From Amblyornis subalaris (lineage: Eukaryota; Chordata; Aves; Passeriformes; Ptilonorhynchidae): DNA of 64,000 nucleotides. The DNA lies in assembly GCA_018881555.1 (NCBI GenBank), contig JACAXG010000013.1, positions 6,424,191-6,488,190 on the forward strand, written 5' to 3'. Below are positions 23,240-38,000 of this stretch, piece by piece. Both the position numbers and the translations under genes were made by a program. A model generated the notes under the pieces. That model worked only from the letters and a program-made list of their open reading frames with translations. It was not told the origin of the DNA and ran no database searches. Every line of letters begins with the position of its first letter. Within the stretch, counting starts at the first letter, position 1.

Positions 23240-26200
23240 CATAACTGCTTGTGTCTTCATGGGATAAATAACCTTGCACTTAACCGGGATGTAGTGGTTC
23301 TAGTACCTTCTGTACTTACAAAGTGAATGTAGAATTACATGATAAATTTATGGCATTGGGTGATTAGAAAAAGGCAATGTTCTCAGTGGGCGTGACTTAC
23401 TGCCATTTTCCCCATTTTTCTTGGTTTGGCTGTGTGGGAGAACAAAATCATTTACAGCAGTGTGGATTCCCAAATGACATCCACCTGGTGCTTTGTGAAG
23501 CCAAGAGTTGTGTCTCAGCAATTTTTCAACAAACATAAATTCAGTTATGAAGGGAGGTACTTGGATGTAATGTAGAAAACAATTACTGGAGGCATAATAG
23601 CAACTTTGGAATTTTAATTGCTGATTACATCACTCAGCTGAGGTTGCTCTTGAAGATGATTCACTTAAGTCTGATGTATTTTGTCAGAATGTAATTTGAA
23701 GGACTTATTTGAATGTACATTGAATGCACCTTTCCCATCTTGGTGGCAAAAGGCTCAGTGATTATAAATCACAAGAAGATGTATTTTAGTCAAGCACTAA
23801 GGTTGTCTTCCAATATTTGTTTGCAAGAAAGGTGCTTAATTGGAACAGCTCACCTTAAGAGTGTTTTCTGTGTTTTCCTGCTCTTAAAGGTGTGCAAATT
23901 TCTGCTATTTTCCTCAAACGTTAATGTGTTCTATTGAAGAATTTCAAGAGAATGCTCTTTCACAGGCAACAGGTTAATCCCATGCTGTTACCTTTTATGA
24001 AGTAACTAAACTGATTTTGGCAATGTGGGGCTTTTTAATTTTCTTCAAAGAGCTGTACTTCTGCTGTTAACTTCAAGCTTTGTATCTTATGATTTTACTG
24101 GCTAGAATGAAGAAAACAGTGTCATTTTTATAACTGAAATACGAGTACGCTTGACTAATACTAAACAAACAAGCAATTTCATAATTTGTTTCATGAAAAG
24201 ACTTGCTTCCCCAATTTGAGTAATTACAAGGAACATAAGTCATTTGTCTGTAACATTAAATGTTGTTTAGGTGAATTGTTTATCCTCTTAGTGGAATAAA
24301 CCACTATTGCCAGCCCAGATAATACACATTTAGAAACTGGTCCCTACAGTATGGAGACCTGAAAATCTTGAGACTTCTAGGATAAGGAGAAGAAAAGAGA
24401 GCCCAAACCCTTGAATAATGAAGAATAAAAATATGAGGTGGTTAGAAATAGAGTAAACAGATCTGTTTACAGCCAGTTTATTTTGCCTATAATTAATGTC
24501 CCTGTATGTGTCTGATTGCTCCAATTACAGGACAGTTGTGCTTTGTGGTTTCCTGTCAGCCAAATAAAAAAAAAACGCATTTTCTGAAGATGCCAGAAAC
24601 TAAAATCCAGTGAATTCACAAGGCGTTCCCCTGTATTTTGTTAGTTACTATGACATTTGCTTACTTATTTTGATGTGATACTGCTTGACAATAAATATAT
24701 CCTTTATGTTACTGCTGCAGTTTTCAGTTTTGCTTTTGTGCCGGAGCTGTGTTATGTTGTACGAGAGCAGATGGGTCCTTACCTGGAGGGGTGGGAGACA
24801 GGGCAAAGGCAGCTGATGTTGCAGATGTCACCTTTCTCATCCACACAATACGGGGCATCCAGGTGTTCATCTATGATGGAATTATTCTCTGATAGTGGAG
24901 CTGACACCTTCAACTGCTGACTGGGGTTCACTTCCATTTCCATCTAAGGGAAAGCTGGAAAGAGAGAAATTACCTTCATCGCATGGGTGCCTTCCTGACT
25001 CACTGTTTCCATACACACAGGACAAGTATTGATCCAGCAGACCTCACAGCTGAGATCCCGAGGGATTAATAATAATTGCATTGATGAGGAGGATGTGGGC
25101 AGAGGGTCAGTCCTGGGACTGTGAAATGGCCAACCAGCCTGGTCCCGTGGGGGAGCTGTGACACCACGGGAGAGGCTGGTGGGGCACGTGCTGCTACATT
25201 TCTTATGGTCTTTAGGTTTTTATTTAGCGCGGAGTGGTACAGGCTTGGCCAGGGTTACAAATCCATAGCATAGGAAATGTAGCTTTGAGAAAAAAACTCG
25301 GATTAACTGAAAAATGTCTTGCCATTTAATACCAGCAAGGTGAGATGCTCTCTGTGGGAACGAGTAATCTCTCCCTCTGTCAAGTCAAAATAATTACCTT
25401 GCCTATTGAGTTTTATTGGGCATTTTTAACTTTGAGGGAGTTCATTTTAGTTTTACTGCCTGAGTGCTGGAATAATGTCCATAAAGCCAGCAGTTCAGTC
25501 TGTTTCCTATAATTTTGTTTTTTCAACAGACTTCCTCCTGGAATTTTGCTTATCGCAAGCTTGCTATCACTTGCACTGGAAGTTGTTCTTGGAACTATAT
25601 AGATTGAGCTAGTCTTGAAGTATGTGATTGTTCAGCCTTCCTGTCTCATAAGGGATTTATTATCTTCAAGAACAGTTAAACTGCCAGGGACCTTGGACGT
25701 ACCTTAAAGATGGCAGAAGCCTCAATCAAAGCCAGTTTCCCATTGCCTACATCAGTCAGAGCATTCCAGTGTGCTGAGCTTCAGAAATGAGGCACTGGTC
25801 AGAGCTTGGGACTGTCATTCAGCAAATTTAAGATTGTTATGTGGAGATTTGCAAATCTCTGCTTTTCTCATGTAGGAGAAGAAGATTTGTGTTTCTTCCT
25901 TCATTCAAGCTATTAATCTTGATCATCCTTTAAACAACATTTGATGAGGGTCAGCATTAATTTTAATTCATTCAGAGTAGTCAGACCAAGATAATTTGTG
26001 GTGTTCTGCACAATAAATGTTGGCTGTTTTCAGTGCTGTCCAACAACAGCACATCCTCTGAAAATACTGTGGTTCTTCAATTTCCTTTTTAAAAAAAATA
26101 TCGGAAGAGAAATTATTTCTGTTTTGTTGGAGATACTCTTTGCACATCATAAAAAGATGGTCATAAAAAGATAACTTGCAATTGGTTTTGCAATACTATT

Positions 26201-29200
26201 TCCTTTTTGATGGCAGTCAGTACATTTGTCCTTGGACTAGAAATAGGACTTCAGTCCTCTCTATTCACCTGCTGCTTTGCTTTACTCGAGACTTGGCTCA
26301 AACCAGCGTGGCAATGCCGCCAGGACCATCCCAGGAAACAAGGACTTTCTGGTTCTGCTGTTAGTGAAACAGAAAAATCTGCTGCTTTTGGATGGTCAAT
26401 CAAGAGCAGCTGCCTGTACCTAGAAATCCTCCCTGGTCTGGACGAGCTCCTCTGGGTGTGGAGTGTGTCAGCAGCGTGACTGATGTGTGGCGTCCCCTTG
26501 GGAGGATGCCTGTCAAATCATTGTCATGCTGCCTCCTGCCAAGTGATCATGGGGACACTGCCAAAGCTCAGGGGAGAGCTTTTTGTTGGTCTTCTGAGCC
26601 AGAAATGAGGTATTGTTGTGAGACAGAGCAGTTGGTGGGAGAAGAAGACAGTTTGCAGACAAGTGGGTGAATGATGCTCTAATAATGGTAACACTGAAGG
26701 ATTGAGAATTCTCTGCTTTGGAGTGTTTTAGGGCTGAGGGAGGTGAAGCTTTCACAAAGATTGTCATGTAGTGCCTTGCTAGGTGTGCTTATATTTGTCT
26801 TGTATGACATCGGTTTTTGTCCCCCAAGAACCCCTGACTGGCTCATCCATGCTTAGCTGTGGTACTATTCTGAAGAATGATTATTGAATAAACAAAACCA
26901 AAACACAGCACTGGTACCATGTCTGCAACTTGGTTACCATCATATTTAATGTATTGGAAAGTTCTTTCTGCTGGGTCTGAGTCAGCCTGGAGGGATCCTG
27001 TTTGGTGTCAGAGAAAAGGCAGTTGGGTGCAGTCTGTCAGCCCCTAAGCAAGGAGTCAGGTATGAACTCACCCTAAATTCCAGGGAATTTTTATGTGCAA
27101 GAACCTAATTTGGCTCTAAATACTCTTGGTTTTAGCAAACTACTCTGCAAACCACCCATGCTTCTTTATCATCTATTTATAATCAATGCTTAAGCTCTCA
27201 TTTCCTTGCAAGGGGACAGTTGTGTTGTCAGGTTTCCAGAATCTGCACTGATTGTCAGGGTAGGAAATTCTGCATTTCCAAAAGCAACATCTTATTGCTG
27301 TGCTGGCTGGTGGTTCTTATCTCTCTTAGGTGTTGTAAAGGGTTTTCTTACTGGGTGGCATTCCTGGTGCCGTGTGAATGAGGCAGTGTTTTGTCCATGT
27401 TTAGTTTTGTGTCAGGCCTCATCTCTCTCCATGTGAGAAAGTTCCCAGGAGTGTTTAACGGACGCGTGCGGACAAATCTCCTGCACGCCCCATAAAGCAG
27501 TTTACTATGGGCCGCTATAAAGCAGTCATTACAGAGCAATGTTTAAACTTCTGAGATTAACATGGTCTCTCGATTGCACTTACTTATTTTTATAATGTGT
27601 AATTTAGCAACTGAACTGGGAAAAGTTATGGCATAGCAAGGCCTTCTTAAAAACAGTGGTTCCAACTGTGCTTTTAGGTCGCTTCGTTGTAAATCCGGAG
27701 CAATTCCATTCTGTCAGTTAAAGAGGGAAAATGGGATCGTTCCTGGGAGCTGCTCAGATGGTGTGTGTACATCTGAAATGTATTGTCAGGTGTTGGCATG
27801 GGCACATTCTCTGCTCCTGTGGAAAGCAAAGAGCTTGTGCCTGATTTCTCAGGAGCCAGGCGTGGACGATGCTGCTCCCTCCATGCAGAACACTTTGCCA
27901 TTTGCCATTTTACTCAGGGAGTTGTGCAATGGTATTTTTGCCTGGATGAAGAAAGTTTGATCAAGTCTCTGTTTGAAAAGCAAATGCTTTTTCTGTGGCC
28001 ACCAAACATCTAGATAGCCATGGGATCCTTCCCTGCTACCTACCACTTCCAACTGAACTATCCCATGAGGTTATTTCAGAATACTTGTTTTCTTCACAGC
28101 TCTTCCGTGTAAATATACTGAATTGACCAGCAAAGTTTTGACCGTGACTGTCTTTGTTTTGCAAAGTTCTCTTGTAAACAAGCAGCATGGGGCTCCCCCA
28201 AATAGCCCCTTCAGTGCAACTGAATGGGAGCAACAAAGGCATAGGAAATGAAATGCCCATTCCTTTTCTTATTCATGTAAATGACAGTTTATCATACTGT
28301 TTATTAGCTTCATGTAGTCAGGATCTGTGATGGTTCTTAAGCCTTTTATTGCTTTTTTTTTCCCTTTAATGAGCCACAATAAAACATTGCCTTACCTGAG
28401 CACTGACTCAGTGCTGAGGCATTCTCCAAACTTGGCGTTATTATTGATATTAATTAGTCATTACCCATGGCAAAGGCTGTCACCACAGCACAAAGCAGCC
28501 ATGATATATCTTTACCAATTGTTCTTTCTTTCTGCAAAATGTCTCTTTTTAAGTCTACATGGGATTCCTGGAATGAAAAATTTTAAGTCATCTGTAAACA
28601 TGGTTTTAACAATGCTACCTGGTCTCTTTATAATATCTCTCCTCAGTAGATGGGCAATGATGTACAAAGGAACTAGCAGTACACAGGTGGTACAAGTGTG
28701 AAGGTCAGGAATGCAGAAGTGAAAAGATTCCTTGGGTGTTCCCTTGGAGCAGCAGCAGCATCTAGAATCACAGAATCTTGGAAAATATGGGCAAATGCAC
28801 AAGCAGATGGTTACTGCACGTGCAGTAAGTACCTATTTGTAGGTAGGAATGAGGACTTTAACACCTGTGTTCTCAACATCTGCCAGCCATTTGGTGCTTG
28901 GATGACCTGCACCTCATGTTTTGAATCGTTTCTTTGGAGGGTTTTTTACCTGCATGAGTGTAAAGACTCTCCGTGTGGTAGGATGTTTTAATGAAGACAG
29001 CTGCTGTCACTCTGGTAACGCTGTTGCAAGTCTGTTACTGACTTCTGGACTTCCTAAAGCAGTGATCAGAAATTAGTGGCCAGTTTTCTTTCATCTGTGG
29101 AAGTGGAAAGGAGCAGAGCTGGCGCAGCTCTGATGTCGTGGCTGTGTATGGAAGTAGCAGGTTTGGAGCACAGCTCCGAGGCAGGAGTAATTCCTCTGCA

Positions 29201-31740
29201 GGGGTACAGAAGGATCTGTGGCTGGGTGGATGCACGGTTCTCTGCTTTAGCAGCATCGCCAGCTGTTTTGTTTTCTGTTCTGTGGTGTTGTCTACAGCCA
29301 CCGAAGGTGGAAATCACACAGTGTGTTCACTGACACCGTGTTTAGAGCTGGGAAACAAAGAGAACAGGTAGAGAAGAGGCCAAATGAGGACAGGTGTGAT
29401 CCTCTGCTCTGTCTGCGTCTTCCTCTGTTCCAACAACACTGAAGTGAAATGTTTCCCTTCTGAAACCAGGACATCCACCTTCCAAATATTCTTACTGAGC
29501 TCCTCTCAGCTCAGCCACCATCACAGGAGTGTGCAGCAGGACTGGCCTGGGCACGGAGAGCAAAGGCTGACAGACAATTAAAATTTCTAACAATTTTTTC
29601 CACTCTGACTGTTTTTTTCCTAGGTACAAATAGTTGCTGTGACCTTCATCAGCTGACATGAGGGAAAAGATGTAAGGTAAAGTATATTTTTAAGTTGAAC
29701 AATTTTGTGTGTGCTTATGTAGATTTGGTGCAGAAGATGATGTTTGGCCATGTCCTTAGGTACTATAATCTGGTGTAATTCTACTGAGGTAATTGCTCAC
29801 AGATTATATCAATTTGGGTATGACCTGAGATTGTGACATCCTGACAGTATAAACTGGCAGCTTTTGATTTTCACTCCCTTGTACTGACAAGAAACTGGAT
29901 CTTTATTTATCTATCTATCCAGTTCCAATGAAAAATAATAGTTTCATTGGCACCTAGTATTAATTTACAATTCTGCTACAGATTTTCTTCCTTATGGTTG
30001 AGAAAGTTGAAATACAGAACAATTCTCAGAAGTCACCATTTATATGTGCCAACATCTATGGGTGTGAAATGGCTGTATCTGTTGCCAGGTGGGTTTTCCA
30101 GAAGTACAACATATCTTTTATACGGCCATATGTGTAACGTTAAACTGTTTCTGCTCATGGAAGCTGTAGGATTTGCACCCTGGTCCAGAGGTGGCACATT
30201 ACTGATGGGAATTTGCTTAAACTTTAGAGAAAAAAAACTGTGTTCTAAGAGTTTTGTCTTCCCTTGGTACATAGTGCCAGGGGAACATGTTGAGGCATGC
30301 TCTTTTCTGTTTGCTTTCAACAACAATGGGAATTCTTAAGTACAAAAAAATGGAAATTTCCTTTTTTTTTTTGCCCCTCTCAAGTATGTTTAGGCAACTG
30401 AAGCACATTCACACTTGGAGAGATGGGGCTGTTTTGCAAGGGAAAACCAAAACATTCCAGTGCAGCTAATATTGCAGCTCCTCTGGTGTCTTAAGTTCAG
30501 GCCACAGCAGGAGGTGCAGATATCTGAGGGGAATGCAGTAACTTTTTGGATCTTTTCTTTGGAAGAAATAATAAGATGAGTCACAATTAACCCATTCAGC
30601 TAAGTCAGTAAAGATCTGGGAGATGAGAGAAGAAATGGGGAGTTCTTAGTCCTAATGGTTTGTTCTACAGTAAAGAAATCTTTTTTCTTACATCCCTTCA
30701 GGCCAAATCAATACATTTGTTTTCGTCATTGCAGGAAGCATAAATTTGCTCCTTTTTTTACAACCTTCTCTTGTACATCCTTCCCTGAGATGTCCAAGCC
30801 TGGTGTGGTGATCTTGCTTTAATTATCTCGCTCTGGCAAACCAATGGGCTCCACTCTCCAGGAGAAAAGGGCTCTCCAGGGCAAGTGTCAGAATGTTGGC
30901 ACAAAGTATTTTGTTCCTCTTACATGATTAATGTGGATGGAGTGTTTTTAAGTAATTTGTAATTTATCACAGTGTGACTTGCTATGCAAAACATGCCATA
31001 GCAGAGGCAGTCAGGGCCATAAAGTGCTGTAGCTGGGGAGTGAGAACTATTCTAACCCAGGTGATGTCTCCAGGGGGTTTCTTCCTCAAGCACTGGTGGG
31101 TGGATTAGAAGTCAAACCTTTGAGGAACAGGGGGAAAGCCAATATGTCCATGGTGACAAGGACACAGCTGGAATTAAGAAGGATGCCTAGCACATCTGAA
31201 CCTTTTTTAAAGGATTTTGGTTGTTTTTTCTGGTTTCATTTATTTAGCTGTCTCAAGGGTTCATGTCTTTCACGCAGCAGAGAAGTGTCTGCCCTGGTGT
31301 CTCAGAAAATGAGGCTTTGTCTTTGGTCCCTTACAGAAGGAGCTGCACACTGGTGCAGAGGGTGGGCAGGAGATGGAATGTCCCCTTGCTCTCTGTCTGG
31401 CAGTTGAGTGCTTGTGCAGCTCGTCTCAGCAGAGCTTTGCTGCTTTCTGCTTTCATTTTTCCAGCCTCCGGGCCTTGATGTCACCACGTGGCTGTGAAAA
31501 GAACTGTCTTGGGTTCAAAGGGGTCTGTGTGAAAAGTCACCCATCCCTCAAAACGCGGGTCAGGGTGCTGTGGGTTCAGGACCTGAAGGACGAGTCTGAG
31601 GGGATACATTTTCCCAAAAGCCAGTAGTCTCCAAGGAAGAAATGGCCTGTCTGGGAAAATAAAGCAAGACATGTAAATTGCTTTAATGGGATGCTCTACT
31701 ACATTTATATCTTCTTTAAAGGAAGCTAAACCACATGCAT
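23240..31740. other. Interval without a supported gene downstream of NME5
   Basis: AT-rich, with scattered frames on both strands but no splice-flanked coding segment I would defend. Some minus-strand frames read in a somewhat protein-like way (27849-28052, 30033-30326, 31481-31672) but lack consistent borders. A TAGAATCACAGAATC motif near 28763 could be a remnant of a minus-oriented CR1 tail. Confidence 0.4.
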
Positions 31741-32087
31741 GAGATGATAGATGGGTTTATTTTCACATGTGGATTTAATAACCTACCAAGATGTAGCTGC
31801 ATTTTTAGTGCCCGAAGTCATCTCCAGGAAAATAGTTCCCTGGGGTGAGGTCAATGTCTGCTTACAGCCAAGAGAACGAGCTGAAGGGGTTTGTCAGTGG
31901 TTAGCTTGGTTAGGAGGCAGGAGAGTTAATATGATACTGAAGAAATCAGGGTGATGTGGAAATTAATTATATCTTCTGCACAGAACAGAGAGAGTGGAAG
32001 TGCCCCTGAGACCATCTGGGGTTTAAAACTCTGAGGAGTTGGAAGGAGCTGACTGCCACTCTGTTCTCTTTGTAGCACTGTTTGTTA

Positions 32088-32277
32088 CTCTTCCCAAATA
32101 TTTATTGGATCATAGTTGTAATTAAATTCGTGCTGAAAATGTACAGAGCACCCTGTCCTTGGAGTCTCATGAAACCAGAGATCCTCTTCACTGAAGCAGT
32201 ACAGTGACAAGTCTTTGGGCACAACAGCCCCCTCTGGAATGGGATAATCCAAAAACTGCTCCACCCAATATGGCATT
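32088..32277 (-). CDS. Possible terminal coding exon of unknown gene
   Basis: On the minus strand a pyrimidine-rich stretch ending TTTAACTTAG is followed by an open frame that begins QMPYWVEQFLDYP, contains SEEDLWFHETP and ends PINIWEE before TAA. Composition (Trp, Tyr, Phe, acidic residues, prolines) is unlike chance translations nearby. It enters in phase 0. An AATAAA on the minus strand near 31756 could end the transcript. I do not recognise the protein. It may be an alternative last exon of the unknown gene at 35-40 kb: a weak phase-0 donor (AAA|GTCAGG) exists in that gene's last exon. Or it may be chance. Confidence 0.3.
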
Positions 32278-35057
32278 TGCTAAGTTAAAGCACAGGAAAT
32301 TGTGAATTTTGGCTCCATCCTGTTTGACCATTTACACTATCTCCTTATCAATGTACCTGGCCTGGTCCTGGGGGATTGGATGGTGTCTGGATACAAGAGG
32401 TACAATTTAGTGCTCCCAACTGCTTGAAGGGGACTGGACAGTGATTTGTGAGGTCTCTGGTGATGTGTGAGATAAAGCTCTGCAGTGGGGGTGTCCTCTG
32501 CCCTGCCTCCACCCTGGCCAGAGCCAGAGCCAAAGCCAGGCCTGGCTCCCCACGCACACCTTGAAGCTGGAGCTGAGTGCAGGCTGCAGCCTGATCACTC
32601 TGGAATCAGGGGCTGTCTCAAATCCAGATTCAAGTCTCACAGCCTGTAGTAGATGAGAGGAGAAAAAATCAATATGCTGCAGTCAAAAGCATATAGATGT
32701 TTCTCAGGGAATTTAAATAGCAGGTTGTTTGGTAAAACAGAGGCTGAGACCTGGGATGACAGCCCAGCACCCTGCGGGGGAGAGCCCATGGGACAGGAGA
32801 ATAAAGTAGTCCAGGCTGGGAAGCACAATTCTGTTTGCCCTGGGATAAATCTTATTAACTTAAGCACATCAAAGCATAAATGTAGCTGTCTTGCTCCTGG
32901 TCTCGAGCTGGCTCGAGCAAAGCCATCCTGAGAATCTCTTCCCAGCGCTCCTGTCCGGGACACGCTGGTGCTGGTGCTCCTGTGCCAGCAGAGGTGTCCC
33001 CGGGAGCCACATGTGCAGCCTGCTCCTGACTGGAATTACCTGCTCTCCAGACACCTGTGGTGCAGCTGCAATGCTGGGAATGCTTGGCACCTCGGGAGGC
33101 ATTCGGGACTGAGTTAATTTAATTATTCTCTTGCTCATTGGCTTCAAAATCCACTTACAGATAGGGAGGAGGTGCCTTGTCCCTATCACAGCTGATGGCA
33201 GCCGGCCAGCAGAAGTCTCTGCCTGGCAGGAGTGGGAATGAAGAGCTGGGTCAGAGTAGGTTTAGCTTCAAGGCACTGGGAAAAAGGGAGAGAAATAGAA
33301 ATTCCTTTGTTTAAAACTGCCAACTCTAGCCTGGATGGATGATCCCCTAGAAGCGTCAGGCCAGGAGTCACAGTTCTGAGAGTTAGAAAAGTCTGTGGAA
33401 TTGAGAAGCAGCGTGAGAAGTTGTTCTCACCCTTGCCTGTGTCCAGGCTTGATCTGAGTCAATAATGAGAGTCCCACCAACATCACACCCCAACGTTTCA
33501 GACTATGTACCTTGTCACAGCCCAGTCTGAGTGCTGGCAGCCAGGCCAGGTGGGATAGGGAGTGCAGCCATGGTCCCAAGCAGAGCTTACAACCAGCAAA
33601 CTCAGCCCGTGCATGGCCCGAGTTTGAGCCCAAGCGAGGTAACGCTTGTGCCTCTTCCCACTGTTTTACAGTCTTCCCACTGCCCTCGTCATTATCATCT
33701 TTTATGGCATCCCATGTTCTGTTGAAAGCATCAGAGGAGGAAATGAAGGGCCGTTTACTGTCCAGGCTCTGTGGTCTTGTGTCCCCTGACGAGCTATTCT
33801 CTCCTGCCCATGCCCACAAGGGGTTTCAATTAATGTTGTGTGGGACACTGAAGGAAGAATAATGAGAGAAAGAGAAAATAGAGAGATGAGAGATATAGAG
33901 AGAAAATAGAGAGAAAGGAAAAAAAATAGCTAAAATACTGCTTGAGATCTCCCTCCCTATTTCCCATCATGTCCTTCTGTTTGTAAAGCTCCATACTCCC
34001 CTTCTATGACAGGTTTAGACTTACTCTCGTTTTCTGGCTCTGGCTCACTCTGTCCCACATGATTCCAATTCATCTTTGCAACCTGACTGCATCTGGTGAA
34101 CATTTCTTAGCTGTGGCCATCAAACTGCTCCTTACTGCACTTGTTGTTAGCAACAACTCCCTCTCCTTTCCTCTGTTTCAGACCCTCTGGGAGGGATGAG
34201 TTTGAGCCCAAGACCTGGTGTACACTTTAAACAGGGTCTTTTCTAACCTCCAGAAGTGTTTGGACCAAGTCCACTTTGTCTGGGAGAGCTCTTGTGTGAA
34301 ACTGTCCCAGCAGCCACCTCTACACATATATAATAGTATTGTTAGGGAGCACCTCATCTTTCTTGTTCATAAAATGTAAGCCACTCTGTGTATTTGGAAA
34401 AGGGAGAGCAGGATGGGAGAGCAAAAGAGAAGGAAGGAATTAATTTTGAAAGTACATTGTGAGTTACATTTATTTGATTTTCTCTAATCCATCAATCTTC
34501 TGTTATATGGCTCAGCTCCTTGGGGCTTGTTTGAAAAGGGGGAATTTACTGCACTGTAAGCCAGGACAGTGATTTGCAAAGCAAGGGGCATGGAGTGTAT
34601 CCTAGGAGAGAGCAGGGAACCAGAAAAAGAGGTGGGGGAGCTTGTGAATCCCTCTGCAGAGGTGTAAATACAGTGTACATTACCCACTCCCTCCCAGCCA
34701 CCCCCGGGGGCGTTTTTGGAGGGGACCCACATACCTCATGCCTACCTCTCCTACACCACGTGGCCATACCAGAAGTGTGGACCTGCAAGTGGGCAATAAA
34801 TCCACCCCCTGGCTCCCTGTACACCTCCTTCTTCTTGGAGAAACCCTTGGGTAAGAACCTTTCCCAGTAAACCTGTGCTTGGGCAGAACTCCCGAGTGGA
34901 AGTGCAGTATGAATTCCTACTGAGCGTGCAGCATCCCAGGAGCAGGGACTCGTCCTCTCCAGCCAGGGAGAGCAGATGCAGCGCATCCCAGCAGACAGCT
35001 ACCGTAGGTGCTCTCCCCAACTGAGAAATGTTTGGGAAACTCTTGTAACTCTTTTTC

Positions 35058-38000
35058 TCAGGTGTTGCAAAGAGGATTTGTTTTGTAAATAGTGAAGCTG
35101 TTAATTGCCCTGACTTTATTAAGAGGGAGCCGAAAAGGTGTTAACAAGTTTCTGTTGCTCTGTGCTGGCAATGAGCCAGCACCAGCTCTGTAGTGGGAAG
35201 GTGGCAAAGTTGCTCTGAAAGTCCCTTTGCTCTCTGGAGAGGAAAAAAAAAATTAGGCACCACTTTAGCCAAAGACTTGGGGTAATGTGTGAATTTTGTA
35301 GGAGGGATTTAACTTGAATCACCACACAGTTCAGTTCCAGGAGATTCTCCCTCTGTTGAGCAATATGGACTGCAGTGTCCCCAGAGCAGCACAACTGTGA
35401 AAGTCTGAGCTGGAAAAGGGCTTTAAAGGTTGTTTTCTTCCTTAGCTTCTCTCTAGGCACAGGTAGAGGGAAGCTCCTGCACGCACTGTGGGAAGCCCAG
35501 GAGTTCAGCAGCTTTGAAAATCAGGGTGGTGGGGTTTAGGGATCTAACTTTAAGCACCTCACTTAAAAATATGTTGTTTAAGACTAGAGTTGAGGTTTCT
35601 GAGTCACTAAAGTCACTAACTGGTTACAAAAATCTTTCTTTTACACTCCAGCAAGCCAGACACACAAATCCTCCTATCTTTCCCTGAAAATCCCTGTCAG
35701 TAAATCCTGCAGAAGGCATGGCATGGATGCTTTTTCATCCTCCTCTCTGGGACTGGCACTAGCAGCAGCCAAACCAGGTCCTGATTCAGGCCCTTTAACT
35801 TTGTCATGCGAAGGGTCCGTTTTGCAAGTCGAAAAGGGCCTGCGACTTGTTTTTTAAGACTTTAGGGAATTGCTGGCACTCACTGGTTTCACTGCACCAG
35901 ATGCAGCGTGACCGGGAATCTGCGCTGCATATGAAAAGGTCACTTACCCTGTTCAAGAGAGGAGATTCTAACACTTGTCAGCTTGAGTGATGGAGGCTCT
36001 GCATGGAGAGCCATAATATTCATGTCGGAGAATTGCCAAGGCCTTGCGGAAGTGTTGAAGATGGATGGCCTGGGGATATACTCCTGACACTTTAATACGG
36101 GGGGAGGATACGGCACAAACATCTCGTACGGAATTATAATCCATGAAAGGGCACTGGGGGCATAAAGGAAAGGTAATCCGGCAGGCAGGGAGTTTAACAG
36201 CTGAAGGGAAGCAGGCTGGGGGAAAGGAGGGGTGCTGGTGGGGTGCAGTGGGGGCTGTGGTGGGGCTTTGGGGGAGGGAGCAGCCCCCAGCTGGGGTGGG
36301 AGCGGGGCAGGAGGGAGGAGTGCCAGGCCAAAATCCATCCACCTCCAGACTGCTTTGCAAACCATCTGCAGAACCTGCACTTTGTGAATTAAATAAATTC
36401 GATTCTCTGCTTGCTGATAGTCACTGTGCAACAACATGACCTGTTGAGGAGAGGGGGACTGGGGCAGGTACCTCAGCCTCTGAGCAGCAGTGTCCCCGCC
36501 AGCCTGCCGGGAGAGGCTGCAGAGGCACATGATGATGATGGTGATTGTGTGTGAATTCCCTGTCAGAGCCATCCCTGCACTCTCTTCTGGGAGAGGGAGC
36601 AAAAGCAGCAGCACAGATGCAGTTTCTGTGCCCAGTGACATCCTCAGCCTGTACACAGCCCCATCCCGGCTCCGTGTGCTGGGCAGCCCCGAGGATGTGC
36701 CGTCCATCCCTATGGATACAGGCTGGCACCTGCACCCCTGAACTTCACCTTCCTCCACACAGTGATGGAGGCAACCCCAGCCAAGGCCATGTGAGTCGTG
36801 CCCATGCTCCTGCCTGGAGGGGAATTAGGCTGTGAGGGCATTTCCACGTGGTGGGAAGGAGAAACAAGGAGAAAGCTGGTGGTTGCTGTCCCTGGTGAGG
36901 GTGCTGGATGGGCACCTGGACAGCAGCACGGCACAGCCAAGAGGCAACTGGGGAAACAGTGACAGGGATGGTCCTGGGTTAGATGGGAAAGACTGGGAAA
37001 ACTTGTGGGCTTAGCCTGGGTTGTTATCATGGTATGAACACCCCAACACTGATTTTCTAACACTATTACTTGAGCAGGCACCTCTGACATAAATCTGCCC
37101 TGGTCTGTGGTAACGCTATAGCTGGACTATATTATTTCATCATTTGGAATGTGTTTCCCTTTCTTGCTAAAAATGGACTATAAACCATCCCTCTCCCACA
37201 ATAAAGGCACAAATAGACTGCTGGGACACTGGTGTTAAGCCTTCACAAAGGCGAAGGTGACGTAGTGCTGATTCGACCGCTGTCCCCCAGGTTTGTTATC
37301 ACAGAGGATACCCTATCCATGGCAGTGACTGCTCAAACGTGAAGGTGCTGCCCCAGGACTGTCCAAGTGACTCTACAGCCCTGCCTGAAGTGCCCCTTTG
37401 GGGTGTCCCTGCTCCAGGGGAGAGGCGGTGCTGACAGCTCTTGGGGCACAGGCAGAAGGATTTTGGTTTGAGTTCATACAGCACCTGGCTCAGATCAATA
37501 TTTTCACCCTTTTCATCGTAATTAGTATCATTACTGTTACAATACTGTTACTATGGGACAGTGGTCAGGTTCCTCTTCAAGGCTTATAGAGCCAGCCCAT
37601 CCCTTCCTCCAGCTGTGCAGGGAGTTACAGGTGCTTGGGATCAGTGCCCCAGGTTGGAGTTGACTTTGGGTGATCACGAGCAAACACAGGCAGGTTTGAA
37701 GACATTGCCAGTCCCTGCAAAAGTTCTTTGTCTGTGGTTGGAGAACGAGCCTTTTCAAAGCAGCTGGTGACAGGACTTTGCTCTGCTGTGTGTGCTCGAG
37801 TTTGTTTTGAAAGCTGCCCTGCGGGAATTTGCTACCCAGGTAAAATCAAAGCTGAAATGATGAGCTTGGGTCCCATGGCAGCCTCAGGGTTTGTTGCCCT
37901 GTGCCCAGGCATTTCTGTGAGGGTTATTACAGAAACCACAGCAGCAGGCAGGGATGTCAGGGTTCCCTGACAGTGCTGTGATGGATTAAGACGATCCTGA

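Noticed and set aside
27674..28052. Minus frames reading MELLRIYNEAT and DVWWPQKKHLLF
   Set aside because: Short protein-like impressions, but without acceptors, phases or neighbours that join them.
28755..28790. TAGAATCACAGAATC as the end of a minus-oriented CR1
   Set aside because: The adjoining sequence does not continue into the CR1 3' region, so only a 15 bp similarity remains.
33427..33819. Minus frame containing SSDAFNRTWDAIKDDNDE
   Set aside because: Hydrophilic stretch is suggestive, but no convincing acceptor precedes it and it does not fit the phase chain of the 35-40 kb gene.
36421..36758. N-terminal part of the 272-codon minus frame (35940-36758)
   Set aside because: Only the portions 36440-36375 and 36200-35948 have splice borders and protein-like content; the rest reads like intron (Pro- and Leu-rich low complexity).
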